Positions 10,878 through 23,000 of a stretch of DNA of 64,000 bases are shown here, in pieces (positions within the stretch are counted from its first letter, which is position 1; each line of letters opens with the position of its first letter). The position numbers were made by a program, and so were the translations under genes. The stretch lies in assembly GCA_003667255.2 (NCBI GenBank), contig RCWM02000053.1, positions 630,001 to 694,000 of the forward strand, in the 5' to 3' direction. The notes under the pieces were generated by a model. The model did not search any database and had not been told where the DNA came from. It was given only the letters and a program-made list of their open reading frames with translations. The DNA is from Euschistus heros. Lineage: Eukaryota; Arthropoda; Insecta; Hemiptera; Pentatomidae.

Positions 10878-11040
10878 GGTAAGTGAATTTTTATTTCTGT
10901 TCTTTCTTGTGCCGCAAACCAGCTTAAAGTTTTATTCTCTTTTTTTTTTATACAGTCCACATTTGCTTATTATATTTTTTTATTTCTTGTTTAGTCAAGC
11001 TATCAGAAAAATCCCTACAATGTTTAACATTAGAAACTAG

Positions 11041-11747
11041 TTTTCAAATAAAAATAATTTCAATAGAATTGGCAATTAATTTATCAATCCTAATTAAATA
11101 TACAGAATATTCTATATTCTGTGGTTACAATACCTACTATTGTTAATTTAAGGGAGTTTACCATTAAAGTTAAAAAAGCTCCACAATAAACATATTTTTA
11201 TTGCAGCGAAAGGGAAGGAAGATTTGTTTCTCAATTTATTGAAAAACTAAACTTTAAAACGTTCCGGTGAAGGGTTATTGGAGGATTTAAATCCTTGTAC
11301 TCTTTTCTAGAACATCCAAACGTGGCACAACACGGCATTTTTTAATCCAATTGAGAAATAAAAAAATTAAAAAAACACAACAGAGACCTAATAATTACCA
11401 ATTGTTTCAAGTAAACATGGAGTAAACAGTGGTACTGACTGGGACAGTCGGGGTTAAGGTGGTGGGGACAGCGCTCCTAGCCGGGAGCCTTCTCCCCCCA
11501 CCTACCCCACCGCTTCTATCATACTCTGTATTCTGTGGAGATGGCAATACTATGATAAAAATTATGTAGAAAATGGTGAAGGTATTCGTCATAATGTACG
11601 AGGAGGGATTGGGAGGTAACAAGGCAGGCAAAAATTATATTAGTCATAGAAAGAGAAGGAAGAGTATTTTTTGTAAAAATGTTTATAATACCGTGTTAGG
11701 AAGCCAATTAAGGAAAAAGGGACAATTTGATACATAACTTCGGAAAA
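11041..11747. other. Unassigned, with a GC-rich island
   Basis: A G/C-rich block at 11440-11520 (CCTAGCCGGGAGCC, then C-runs) stands out against AT-rich surroundings. A 74-codon minus-strand frame (11631-11407) has no recognisable motif. Confidence 0.4.
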
Positions 11748-12040
11748 AAAGCAAAGCCATAAATAAATAAAAAGGAATAAATAATAAATAGATTAAAAAT
11801 ATGTAAAGTAGAATCGAAAAATGATACAATACTGAATATTATTAGGTATCGAGAGTAAAATCCTTTTGATTTATAAAATTTGTAAAGCAATAAAGAAAAA
11901 AGCAAAGCAATAAATAAATAAAAAGAAATAAAGAATAAATAGATTAAAAATATGTAAAGTAGAATCGAAAAATGGTACAATACTGAATATTATAAGGTAT
12001 CGGGAGTAAAATCCTTTTGCTTTATAAAACTTATATAAAA
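11748..12040. repeat. Tandem duplication, period about 151 bp
   Basis: GCAAAGCCATAAATAAATAA at 11751 recurs as GCAAAGCAATAAATAAATAA near 11902. Both copies then share TATGTAAAGTAGAATCGAAA, ACAATACTGAATATTAT and GAGTAAAATCCTTTTG. The second copy also forms the outer part of the long inverted arms described in the next entry. Confidence 0.75.
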
Positions 12041-12450
12041 AAAAAATTCAATGCAGATTTGAAAAATTTTAATAGATTTATAATGTACCTATAACGAGAG
12101 AGAAAAGAAGTATTTGGATAGTTCTAAAAATAAAGTGAAATATAGCAATATAAAAGTGAAATGTAAAAATATAAAATAAATAAATGAAAAAAATACAGTA
12201 CAGGGTATATCCCAAGTAGATGACAATTAGCAAGATGGAGAAACTAGGTCAAAAATGTAGCTAAACAACGCAAACCGCATGTTTCTATCTCATTCCATTC
12301 TAGACATATACCGTTCCAAAGGTTATTTCGAGAAAACCGTGGTTTTTGTAGGGAAATCTCAATTTTCTCTGCATTCCTACATGTTGTCTCATCGGTCCAA
12401 ATTATGCGATCAGGGATGTTACGCCTCTTGTGGCACTGTTGAACATACCA

Positions 12451-12795
12451 TCACCTAAACACCATCCGTAGCTCCATATCTCGGGGTAGCAACCTCTGGA
12501 CAGTAGTCAGGTGATAAGGATATCTATTGTCTTCCTTGATAGCTCTGAAGACTGTTGAGTGAGATATTCTCAGTTGATTTGAAGCGTGACGGGTACTTGT
12601 TGATGGATCATTATCAAAAATATTCAAAATGTCGTCAACCTCCCTGCGAGCTCGGCCCTCTAACACAAGAGGTTGTCTTGTACCTAAATAATGCAACCCG
12701 CATGTTTCTATCTCATTCCATTCTAGACATATACCGTTCCAAAGGTTATTTCGAGAAAACCGTGGTTTTTGTAGGGAAAGCTCAATTTCCTTTAC
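12451..12795 (-). pseudogene. Duplicated mariner transposase N-terminal fragment
   Basis: This is a partial second copy of the neighbouring fragment. It keeps GRARREVDDILNIFDNDPST, LRISHSTVFRAIKEDNRYPY and LTTVQRLL, the helix-turn-helix and linker of DUF4817-type transposases. It lacks the N-terminal residues of the other copy. Its upstream end is fused to terminal-repeat sequence (about 12690-12800). That points to recombination between two related elements rather than simple duplication, since the offsets of matching parts differ (about 512 and 423 bp). Confidence 0.7.
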
Positions 12796-12797
12796 GT

Positions 12798-13262
12798 TCA
12801 CACTGAACTGATGTTGGAAGTGGTGCTCCCTAGTGCCACATGGATTATGATGAGGTGAGAGTTGCGCGAGTTGAATATTCCCGCACGTGTGAATGTTGTC
12901 TCATCTGTCCAAATTATGCGATCAGGGATGTTACGCCTCTTGTGGCACTGTTGAACATACCATCGCCTAAACACCATCCGTAGCTCCATATCTCCGGGTA
13001 GCAACCCCTGGACAGTAGTCAGGTGATAAGGATATCTATTGTCTTCCTTCATAGCTCTGAAGACTGTTGAGTGAGATATTCTCAGTTGATTTGAAGCGCG
13101 ACGGGTACTTGTTGATGGATCATTATCAAAAATATTCAAAATGTCGTCAATCTCCCTGCGAGCTCGGCCCTCTAACATAAGAGGTTGTCTTGGAACAGAG
13201 CCTCTTGCAACCCCATACGCGAACAACATATCAACATATTCAGCTGTATATAAATTTGGCAT
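12798..13262 (-). pseudogene. Mariner transposase N-terminal part (DUF4817 family), truncated
   Basis: The start at 13262 gives MPNLYTAEYVDMLFAYGVA, the DUF4817 opening. A deletion removes the rest of that domain before LEGRARREIDDILNIF. The HTH (TRRASNQLRISHSTVFRAMK) and linker NRYPYHLTTVQGLLPGDM are intact. The first catalytic block IIWTDETTFTRAGIF is present. The sequence loses similarity after NSRNSH, so the second and third catalytic Asp are absent. A full relative lies at 43590-44648. Confidence 0.75.
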
Positions 13263-14297
13263 TGTACTTCTTCAACTAAAAACGAATTTAATAGTCTGAA
13301 TATTTGCAAGATACTCACAATCATTGTTATTTACTACGCAAAGTAGGCAGACAAAAAGAATTAGAGAGATAAGGTAAACAAACCGTAATTCGGACATAAT
13401 CCATAAGAAATAAACAAGAACTTACCTCATGTCAGACTTTCCTCACGTTCTTTTAGGTTTCAACTCTCCCCTAGTAGGTTTCTTTGGAATTTACATAAAA
13501 TATAAATTAAAGTTATTGAAGATAAGACCACACAAAATAACCATGACATCAGTTATTTTTCCCTTCCCATTCCAATTGCAATACGAAATTGAGAGATAAT
13601 TGCAGTTCTGAGTACACCGTTAGAAAGGTAATTCAATTTCACAACTTTTGTGAGATTCGGCAGCTTGCACTCTTTTTTTTTTGGAAGAGTAGTGATGCTC
13701 AAAAGTTTGTCGCTAACAAAACTTTTTTAAACTTTTTATTTCTTGATATATTATTGCGGTTAGGAAAATTCTTGTGAACATTAAAAGTGCATAAGATTTA
13801 AAGAAATTTTAATGCTGATTTTAAAACTGTGATGGAACGTTGAAAAAAAAAAATGTAGGAATGCAGAGAAAATTGAGGTTTTCCTATAAAAACCACGGTT
13901 TTCTTGAAATAACATTTGGAACGGCGTATATCTGGAGCGGAATGAGATAGAAACATGCAATTTGCTTTGTTTAACTACATTTTTGATCTAGTGTCTCCAA
14001 CTTGCTTATTGTCATCTACTTGCGATGCACCCTGTATTGTATTTTTTTTTCATTTATTTACTTTTATATTTTTACATTTCACTTTTATATTGCTAGATTT
14101 CACTTTATTTTTAGAACTGTCCAAATACTTTTTCTCTCTCTCGTTATAGGTACATTATAAATATATTTAAATTTTTCAAATCTGCATTGAATTTTTTTAA
14201 TACAAGTTTTATAAACAAAAGGATTTTACTCTTGATACCTTATAATATTTAGTATTGTATCATTTTTCAATTCTACTTTACATATTTTTAATATATT

Positions 14298-15629
14298 TGA
14301 TATAAAATATGTACTAAAATAATAGGTACGAATGAGGCATTGTTAAGAGAAATAAAAAGAAAATTCATAAGTTGAAAAGAAACCTCAGAACATAACCCTA
14401 TAAATTAAAAGCCAAATACTTGTGAAAAGTTAATTTAGTATCACATTGTTTTGTTTATTCACTTTCTTTTCTATTATTGCATCTATATGCCATACACTGC
14501 CCTCCCATTTTTTGAAGATTTACTCTTAACTTGTCACAACAGGTTTATCAGATGATATAAACAATTTTTAGTTGAGATGTCAATGTTATGGAGGCTTAGT
14601 TAACCTTAATTTAAACAATACCAGAAATATTGAATTCAACATAGATTTAATACATATACTTAATTCCTATGTTGTAGTGATATATTAATCATTGGTATTC
14701 CTTCTATCACATGAGTGATACAGGAACACTTGGTATTTTGTGTATATAGGTCATATGATTCAAAGGTTACAGGTCAATGCTGTTATAATGTTAAAACCAT
14801 TGTACAATTTTAGTTCAATAAACCCTTAATTTCTAATGGGGTTTAATTTTATTCCATTCTATTACATAGGCATAGAGACTTCAGTGAGAATGCGGAAACT
14901 TGAGAGTATAGGAGTGGGGTTAGAGGGGCAAATTTTCATGCTCCTTGTGTCCCCTCTATCTAATTCTATTCTCGATGTATATAACCTTTTGTACTAGAGA
15001 GGATTTCACTAAACTAAATCTCTTATCTTCATACAAGTGTCAGTCATTTAAAATGTGTCAGAAAGTTTGTTGAGTTAATCTGTCACTCTTAAAAGTGTCT
15101 GAGTTATGTAGGTGAAATCGCTTCAAGTAATGGTTATTTGGTCCGTGTTCTGTTAGTAACTGAGTTAGTTTGTAGTGAGTACTTTTGGGTATTTTATTGT
15201 TTGGTGCAGTTATATTTGGATATATTTCCAAATTTACAGTTCCAGTCCCTAATTAAGTCAGTTAGTAAGTACTTTTTAGCATAAGTAAAAGGAACTGAAT
15301 TTTATTCATTGAGTAAATAGTCATAATTAGTATCTGTCTTAGCCATTGTATCAGCTCTTTCATTCCCTATAATACCACTATGTCCTTTTATCCAAATCAA
15401 ATTCATTCTTATGGCTTTGTCCATAAATTTCTATCTCTCTCTTTGCTCCTATAATCCCTCTCGGAGTATGGCTGAGGTGCTTGTTTAGTTGAAACCATAT
15501 CGTTCCCCCGTGCCAGCCTAAGACTTGAAATTAGTCGGTTTCAGAGAAGTATTTTGTTTCTTAAGTCCTTTCTCTGAGTGAAATAAGAGATTTTTCATTT
15601 GTAGGTAAAAAATTCTAAAAAAAGCTAAA
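14298..15629. other. Unassigned; possible LINE 5' leader at its right end
   Basis: AT-rich sequence without recognisable coding content. The part from about 14870 (GAGACTTCAGTGAGAATGCGG onward) is GC-richer and leads into a LINE ORF1 at 15630. It may be that element's promoter-leader; this is positional inference. Confidence 0.35.
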
Positions 15630-16220
15630 ATGCCTTCAAATAGTCGTGGCACAGATAAGAAGCAGACCTTAACTAGCGAATTAGTAAACAAAGTTTCAGG
15701 AACCCCTCAAGATGCTGCTATCAGCACAATAATTAAGGATGAAATAGAAAAACTCCTTCTGTCTGACGAATTCATATCTTCTTTAACATCTAAAGTTATG
15801 CCAGTGATAAGAGGTGAGATTTCTGACGTTATCAAAGAAGAAGTCGATAGACAAACAAAATCCTTAAATGAGGAAATTGAAAAACTTAAAGAAGAATTAG
15901 ATCACTAAAATCAAGTACGCAGAGGGACCAATTTGATTATCCATTATAATCATTTAACAGAAGCATTAAAAAAAGAAACTTTCATTGAGTTAACCTCCAG
16001 TAAAATGAGGTTGAATCTAGATTTATCAGATTTCAAATTACAAATTTTTATTCCATTTCTTTTACGAGGATTTAACCCCAACACAATGAATTTTATACAA
16101 GCAAGCTAAACAGGTTTTCAGCCTCAAGGATGTATGGACAAACTAAGGAACTGTTATAGTTAATATCAAAGGAGAGAAAAAGAAAATTAACGCACCTCGA
16201 GAACTTGCTTACTTGGTGAA
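15630..16220 (+). pseudogene. LINE ORF1 fragment (coiled coil plus RNA-binding region)
   Basis: The first 92 codons form a K/E-rich protein ending in the coiled coil IKEEVDRQTKSLNEEIEKLK. A stop at 15906 interrupts what is otherwise continuous ORF1-like sequence: a degraded R-R-N-LIIH box, then VNIKGEKKKINAPRELAYLV near 16160. The layout (acidic N-part, coiled coil, NLIIH, KKINAPRELA) matches ORF1 of CR1/L1-like LINEs. No ORF2 follows within the next kilobase, so this is an isolated remnant. Confidence 0.55.
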
Positions 16221-17160
16221 AGTATAACTACATCAACATATTTCATTCATAATAATATTTCTCAATCTTAAATCAGGCTTTCATCTTTGATTCATCAGCA
16301 TAGTAAGTTTAGCTATAGTCCTAATATAAAACTAAAAAAACTTTGTTATTGGTATGTATCCTTGATGATGAAGAAAACAAAATATTTCAACATTATCTAT
16401 TTTGTATATATGTCAACAGTATCTATCATTATTCAGAAATAATCATGTTGTGATTGGGATGAGGATTAAATAAAAATAAAGAACCCTCAATCAGAAATCA
16501 TTAATCAGGACAATAGTGTAAAGCATACTAACTTAGTATGCTAAGAATACTAAGATAACAGCATTGAGGGTTACAATAATCAGCTGGGTAGGATATCTAA
16601 GGGATTAGCCACTGCCTGATATAAAATAAAAATATACTATACCACTATATAGGATAAATAATTATAATTTTAAATGACAATCGAATAAATAATAATAAAG
16701 AGGAAAAAAAAAAATAAAAGAAAAAAAGGAAGTTAATTAATTAAGAAGACATACAGAACAAAATATAAACAAATGTTTATACAGTATCTGAGGCAGAGGC
16801 TGATCCATTTTAAGTTTGCCTTGCTTCTTTGGATTTCATGCTGGCTGATAATGTGTGAGGGGTATAGTCATGGATAGAGACTGGATTTTTGTGCAGTCAA
16901 AAACTCAAAACCTGCATTGAAAAACTTAATAAATGCAGCAATCCATTTATTTACCCAAACATGCAAAACTTAACAAACCTTACATAAACTGAAGCACTGA
17001 AGCTGATAAACGTTCCGTTTTAGTGTTAATTCAATCTGCAATACTTTAAAATTTGGAAAAAAAAAAAAAAAAAAAAAAAAAGGATTTGAAAAACTTTGTT
17101 CATTAAATAAAAATATAAATATATTTATTAAAATTTCCTTTTACATGGAAATATTTTTTT
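16221..17160. other. Unassigned AT-rich sequence
   Basis: Contains A-runs (17057-17080) and T-runs (17154-17172) but no coding signal. It may include the left flank of the hAT relic, but no terminal repeat was found. Confidence 0.4.
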
Positions 17161-17169
17161 TTTTTTTTT

Positions 17170-18562
17170 TTTAAATAAAATAATTTTTAAAACTTTCGTG
17201 AAAATGCTCATTGTACATTTCAAAATTCTTCTCAGTGACATTATGCCGCCTGTCACTTAAAATGTTCTTTAGCATAGAAAAGGAACGTTTTACATCTATG
17301 GAAGTAATAGGGCAATTTTTGTAGCACGCGATTGTGGATGGATCCAAATTATGAGCATCTATTTCTTTTCCGTTGATTCAATCATTTAATTTTTTTAAAC
17401 GAATGTAGCCGGAGTTTATCTTATGGATGGACTCAAATTTGGAAAACAAACATCTTTCCTTTTCCTTTTCAACTTAATTTAAGCTTTCTTTGAGAGTTTC
17501 AATAATTTCAATTTGAGAATTCTAGGATTGATTTTGGGATTCCAATCGTATCAGAGCGTTTGACAGGTTTGACAGTTGCGATTTAATAAACGTTAAGTCG
17601 GATGTGATTGTCGGTGAATTTAAAACATTTTTTACTTTCAAAATTAATTTTATCTTGTCTTCTTCTAATTTATTCATAAATGTTTTGACACTTTGGAAAT
17701 TATCCGCCTAAAATAGTGCTGCATTTAACCATGTACCCCATCGTGTTAAAACAGGTTCTGGTGGAAGTTTACATTGTATTTCATTGCGATACTTTACCAC
17801 ATGAGATTATGAGGAATAATTTTTTTTTCCGTTGTTTACCAGCTTATTGACTTCTGGGAAGATTTCTCGCACTTTTTCAAGCACCCGATTGAAGCCTTGA
17901 ACTATGCATATGACGTGAATCATATTTGCTTAAAATGTTTGGAGAGCACGACCAGTTGCCATCTTGTAAGGAGCTGCATCTGTCATTAATAGCAGAACTT
18001 TGTTCTGGTATTCGGTATTTAAAAAAAAAAAAAAAATCCATTAAGCTGTCGTTAATGAAACGTGAGACCGTTTCATGGTTTGTACTCAAAATTACTTTAC
18101 ATAAAATCAATAATGGTGTCGGTTGGATCTTCGGATGAAGAACAGCTATCAAAAGATTAAAAATGTATATACCTCTTTCGTCGTATGGAGTGGTCTCCAA
18201 TTTTTTCTAGAATTTTCATGATTATCGAGTTAAAACAACTTCTAAATAGTTTTTCTCAGAGTACTTTCATCCGGTATGATTTTCTGAGAGTTGATAAAAA
18301 TGTTCGGAAAGATGGTTACTGAAGTTTGAATCAAGGGATATTAGCCCCTACTAATGCTTGACACAAGCCAGAATCTTTTTTTATAAATTGTTAAAAAAAA
18401 AGTTACCTTATTTGCAATGTGCGTCTATTTGCGATTTCCTGTAGTGATCTATTGTTTCCACACAGCAAGAACAAAACGCCACCTTCCCATCAATTTTTAG
18501 CTCTGGATATTCATTTGTCCATTGTTTCAGCTGTGTTTTAACACTCGCGGCCGTTTTTGGCA
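17170..18562 (-). pseudogene. hAT transposase relic, CGGBP1-like
   Basis: The start at 18562 opens MPKTAASVKTQLKQWTNEYP, then DGKVAFCSCCVETIDHYRKS, a BED-like Cys-x2-Cys zinc-finger start resembling CGG-triplet-repeat-binding-protein-like transposases. A stop and a gap follow. The core is readable across frames from about 18060: LLLMTDAAPYKMATGRALQ, FNRVLEKVREIFPEVNKLV, LPPEPVLTRWGTWLNAA. The end has the hAT dimerisation block ITSIDVKRSFSMLKNILSD followed by RRHNVTEKNFEMY (about 17290-17190). At least four stops or frameshifts break the protein. Terminal repeats and target duplication were not found. Confidence 0.75.
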
Positions 18563-18884
18563 TTTTCAAAGTTGATAGTTTAAAATCTTGTCATAAACCG
18601 ACCTGTTTGCTAAATCAGAAGTAATAAAATGGGAAGCGGTGAGTAAATTTTTCTGAGGAAACGTCTTAGTTCTAGGAAGTTCGTTTGCCTTAATCCTCAT
18701 AGCTCCTAATTCAATACGACCATTTAAAAGTAGTAGGTCACAAATACAGTTGTTTTAAGCGGCTTTTTACTTTCAATTTAAAATTAATTAACCTATTTAA
18801 TATAAATATGTTACCTTATGATCTTAAATAAAAATTTTTAAAAGATAAATGATTATTTGAAGAAATTTTAGATGAATTTGGTCC

Positions 18885-18965
18885 AATTGTGCAATTTCGT
18901 GCAGTAAAACCCGAATTCGTGCAATTAAGCTCAAAAAGTCAAATTTGTGCAATTTCGTGCAAAAT
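18885..18965. repeat. Short direct repeats of TGTGCAATTTCGTGCA
   Basis: The word GTGCAATTTCGTGCA occurs at about 18888 and 18948, with AATTCGTGCAATT between. It lies about 330 bp upstream of the hAT relic start, where subterminal transposase sites are expected. The link is inference. Confidence 0.5.
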
Positions 18966-18979
18966 GAAATTTAAGAATA

Positions 18980-20040
18980 AGAATCCTTAGGTCATGAATG
19001 AGATAACTGCTTGGGTTAGAGAGCGCTAAACCAAAGCGAACTAAATGTGCAATAACACAGAGATCCGGTCTCTAGTCATGGAGTTGTAGACAAGTGGAGG
19101 GGGCTTACCTCTGAATAGCCAGGGTAGGCAGCCATCTTGGTGTGAACCGTATTATCAGTATATTAACCTCTTATCAGTTAAAATTTTGGCTTCCTAGGCT
19201 TTATACGGCTTTTATTTTATGTTGGTGATTTATTTAATTTAATGGTTTACTTATTTCATTTATTACGAACCCTTTCAATTGCCCAAACCCATATGGAATG
19301 CAAGTCACCAGTTGGGCATAGTGGGCGTGGCCGGTTAGTGTTTTGGTCTCGCCCCTCACGGAACAATATACGGGAAGGGCCTCTCCATAGTACTATAACT
19401 CCATGGGTATAGTATAACCTTCTAGGGGTGAGAAAGTTGATTCATTTAACTGAACGAAGGTGAATCGATTCTTTTTATCGATTCCTCGATTCATTCAACC
19501 CCCCCATCTCGCCTCACCGTTCGCTCACGATTCGTTCACGCCCCTCCCCGCATTTTACTTCTGAAATGTGAAAGTAAAAAACATTAATTTAGTCACTATT
19601 TTTACTTCACTTTTAAGTTCATTGGAATGTTTTGTATTTCACAATTTTAAAAAAGCATTTTGCGGTCTAGTTTTAAACATATTAACTTTTTCATTATTTT
19701 TTTATTTAGAAAATTGATTTATTTTATAAGTAATTATTAGTAATCTATTCATTTGATTTTTTAATTAGTTTATCTAATTAGATTTTTCTGGGCGACTCAT
19801 ATTATTATTATTTTAAAGATTTATAATAGCCGGTTCTTCGAAAATACTTTCATTCAAGGTTCAATTGCAATTGAATTTTTTTACCTTTATAACTGTTTCT
19901 CAGCCCTGTAAAATTATAACACAATTAGGTTGTTTTTTTTTTAGCTTTAAGCATATGTAAGGGGGTGCAGCTTGTTCCATTTGAAAATTGATGCCCTGCT
20001 AAATGCCAAATTGAATTCATTAGAGGAATTTTTAAGTAAA
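18980..20040. other. Unassigned, with a GC-richer segment
   Basis: The part at 19085-19560 is GC-richer (GGGCATAGTGGGCGTGGCC, then GATTCATTTAACTGAACG) and may be an unrecognised repeat. No ends, coding sequence or pol III boxes were found. Confidence 0.35.
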
Positions 20041-23000
20041 TCCTTCTTCTTCTTCTTTTGCATTTCCCCTTGTGTGCCTTTCAGCGTCGGGGTGCGTTCA
20101 GCCAGGAATGCCATTCTTCTCTGTTCCTTGCTAGGTTCCTTGTCTGGCGGATATCTTTGCCTCTCTTTCGGCACAACCTGTCCATGTATTCGAGGTATGG
20201 TAATCTTGGGCGGCCTCGAGGTCTTCTTCCCTCCGGGGCATAATCCATCGTCTTTAGTGGATCTCTGTGGTCTTCCATCCGTACCACTTCAGCTGCCTGG
20301 TCTCAATGGCTTCCATGACTGGGGCGATCTCCAATTCTTCCCTAATCCTCTCGTTTCGGATTCGGTCCCTCCTAGTCCTCCCAACAATCCTACGAAGAAA
20401 TCTCATCTCTGCCGCTGTGATTCTGCTCTTCTGCCTGTCCATGAGGATCCAGCTCTCAGAACCATATAAGAGTATCGGCAGGTATATCGATTTGAAGATA
20501 TGGAGCTTAACGTTCTTGCTCACTTCTCTTTTACCAACAACAGTGTTGCAGATCTGGTAGTATACTGCGTTTGCTTTGCTTATTCTACTTGATATTTCCG
20601 CGTCAACTTTCCCAGATCTGTCCAAAACTGCTCCCAGATAGGTAAAATCGGTGACCACCTCCAACTCTTCTCCATTGCAGTAAACCAATACCTCTTCCTC
20701 TTGCCTTCCAACTTGTAGGACCTTACTTTTACTGGCGTTTATGTCCATGCCTTTTCTTCGCAGCTCTTCAAACCACTCTGTGACAGCCTGCTGGAGCTTC
20801 TCCACTGAGTCAGCAATCAGCACTATGTCGTCTGCATATATTAGGAGCTGAGTTACCACTGGCATGAGATTTCTTCGACCTAAAAATGTCCTTTCAGTCC
20901 TTCTTTTACATATGGACGCTATTTCGTCCATAAACAGTACGAATAGCAAGGGGCTTAGACTGTCACCTTGCTTTACCCCTCTGGCTATATTAAAATGCCT
21001 AGATTCCTGACCGTTTAATCTTATAATTCCTTTTGGATCTTGGTAAATGGACCGGATTGCTTCCACTAGTCCCACTGCAATACCCTTCACTCTCAGCGCT
21101 TCCCATATTTCATTTCGTGGAACTGAGTCAAAGGCGGATTTGAGGTCCAGAAAGGCGAGGTACATATTTTTATCTCTGTCCCAGGACTTTTGTAAAATAT
21201 TTCTGAGGGTGAAAATATGGTCCTGGGTTTGTCGCCTGGGTCTGAAACCGGCCTGCTCCTCTCCAATAAGAGGTTCCACGAGTGGTCTCAATCGGTTCTC
21301 TAAAATGGATGTATATAATTTATAGACAACTGGTGAAAGGCATATTGGTCTGTAGTTGGAGCAGTCCGCCTGGCATCCTTTCTTATGTATGGGTACTATA
21401 ATGTTATATTCCCAGTCTTTTGGTATTTTCTTTGCATCCCACGCTTTTTGAAAGATCAATTGGAGAGCCTTTAGCAGCTCCATACCTCCGTATTTAACAA
21501 ATTCTGCCACTATACCATCTCGGCCTGGAGCTTTCCCTGTTTTCATTCTCATTACCGCTCTTTCAACCTCATCCTCCTCTATCATCTCATCCACGTCCGA
21601 CTCATTCCATTGTCGATCCTGGTATTCGTGGTTCAGCCTGTCTTCGCCAAATTGTGCCTCAAAAAACTTTCTCCACACTTCCAAAATTTCATTATCCTCT
21701 GTAACCAGTTTCCCTCGTTCGTTCTTGATCTTTCTTACCGGTTTACTTTTCCTGCCTCTAAGAGTCTTTATTTTCCTCCAGAAGAGTTTAATATTCTCTT
21801 GGTGGTCCTTGTCCAGTTCCTCACCAAACTCTTCCCAAGACTTTTGTTTAGCTTTTCTGACTGCTTCTTTGGCTCTGTTTCGTTTCGTAACATAGGCCTG
21901 CCAATTATCTGGGGTTTTGGTCCGATAGTAGTTCTTCCACGCTATTTTTTTTCTCTCTAACGATGACTCTCAGTTCTTCATTCCACCAAGAAGTACGCTT
22001 GTCCTTTGTCGATATTCGTTTCAATCCGCACACCATAGATGCCGACTCCAGGATGCTATTCTTGATATTCTTCCATACATTGTCTAGGCTTGAGTCTGCA
22101 TCCAGTTCTTGGAGCTTCATACGTAGTAATTCTTCATATTGGGCTCTTTTCTCGGGATCCTGTAACTTTTTTACTTCTATCCTCTCATACGCTTTTTTCT
22201 GTACCTTGCGCTCCTTAATTACCTTTGTGTCCGCTACAAGTAGCATGTGATCACTCCCAATCTCTGCCCCTCTAATAACCTTCACATCTGTGAAACATCG
22301 CCTTATATCGCGACTATAAAGAAAGTAGTCAATGATGCTGTTGGCATTTCTTTCTACCGCAGAGAAGGTTATCTTATGGCATGCCTTGTGGGGAAAAAAT
22401 GAATTACCAATAAGCAAGTCATTATCGACACAGAATTCAATCAAGCGTTGTCCATTTTCATTCCTGATAGTCTCTCCCCCATGAAGTCCCATCACTCCAT
22501 GCGTTCTCAGGTACTCATTTCCAGTCCTTGCATTGAGATCACCCATAATTACCACACTTTTGTTCTTGTTTCTGGCTTTGTTAATAGCTCGCTCCATATC
22601 ACTATAGAACTGTTCCTTATCTAAGATATTTGCATCATTCGTGGGGGCATAAACCTGAATAATACTCCAGTTTCCGATCCGCATCTCTATATTGATCACA
22701 ATTATGCGTGAGCTTACTGGCTCCCAATCCTCTACCTTCTTGAGGATTTCATCCTTCAATATGATGCCGACTCCTTCCGCTGCTCTGTTTCCTGGTGGGA
22801 CCCCCGAATATAATAATGTATGTCCTCTATCCATCCTCATCTCGCCAGCCCCTTTCTTCTTTACCTCGCTTATTCCCAGGATATCCAATTTATATGTGAT
22901 CATTTCATCAATGATCTCCACCTCCTTACCGTTCAATGTTCTAATATTCCAGCTTCCTAGTCGTATGTCCTTATCCATGCCGAGTTGTATCCTTTTGATC

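Larger units (their letters stand above)
12201..14034 (-). mobile_element. Non-autonomous mariner (DUF4817-type transposase), long TIRs
   Basis: The left end CAGGGTATATCCCAAG at 12201 and the right end at 14034 (complement CAGGGTGCATCGCAAG) are each flanked by TA. The terminal repeats share AGTAGATGACAAT, AAAATGTAG, CATGTTTCTATCTCATTCC and AACCACGGTTTT over about 190 bp. The interior carries two broken, partly duplicated transposase pieces on the minus strand and lacks the C-terminal half, so the element is non-autonomous. Confidence 0.75.
11944..14297. repeat. Long inverted repeat enclosing a mariner
   Basis: Left arm about 11944-12390, right arm about 13850-14297. Outer parts match outside the mariner termini: TATGTAAAGTAGAATCG at 11950 against its complement near 14270; AGTAAAATCCTTTTG near 12006 against CAAAAGGATTTTACT at 14216; AAATTCAATGCAGATTTG near 12045 against its complement near 14177. 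The arms run through the mariner terminal repeats at 12201 and 14034 without a break. The inverted symmetry is therefore about 450 bp per side, more than twice the mariner repeat itself. Confidence 0.75.

Noticed and set aside
14029..14300. Independent repeat right of the mariner
   Set aside because: It is the right arm of the long inverted repeat whose left arm is at 11944-12200.
16340..16400. TTGATGATGAAGAAAAC as another hammerhead-like Penelope tail
   Set aside because: No GAAA at the right distance, no closing hairpin and no AATAAATAGGAGTT sequence after it.
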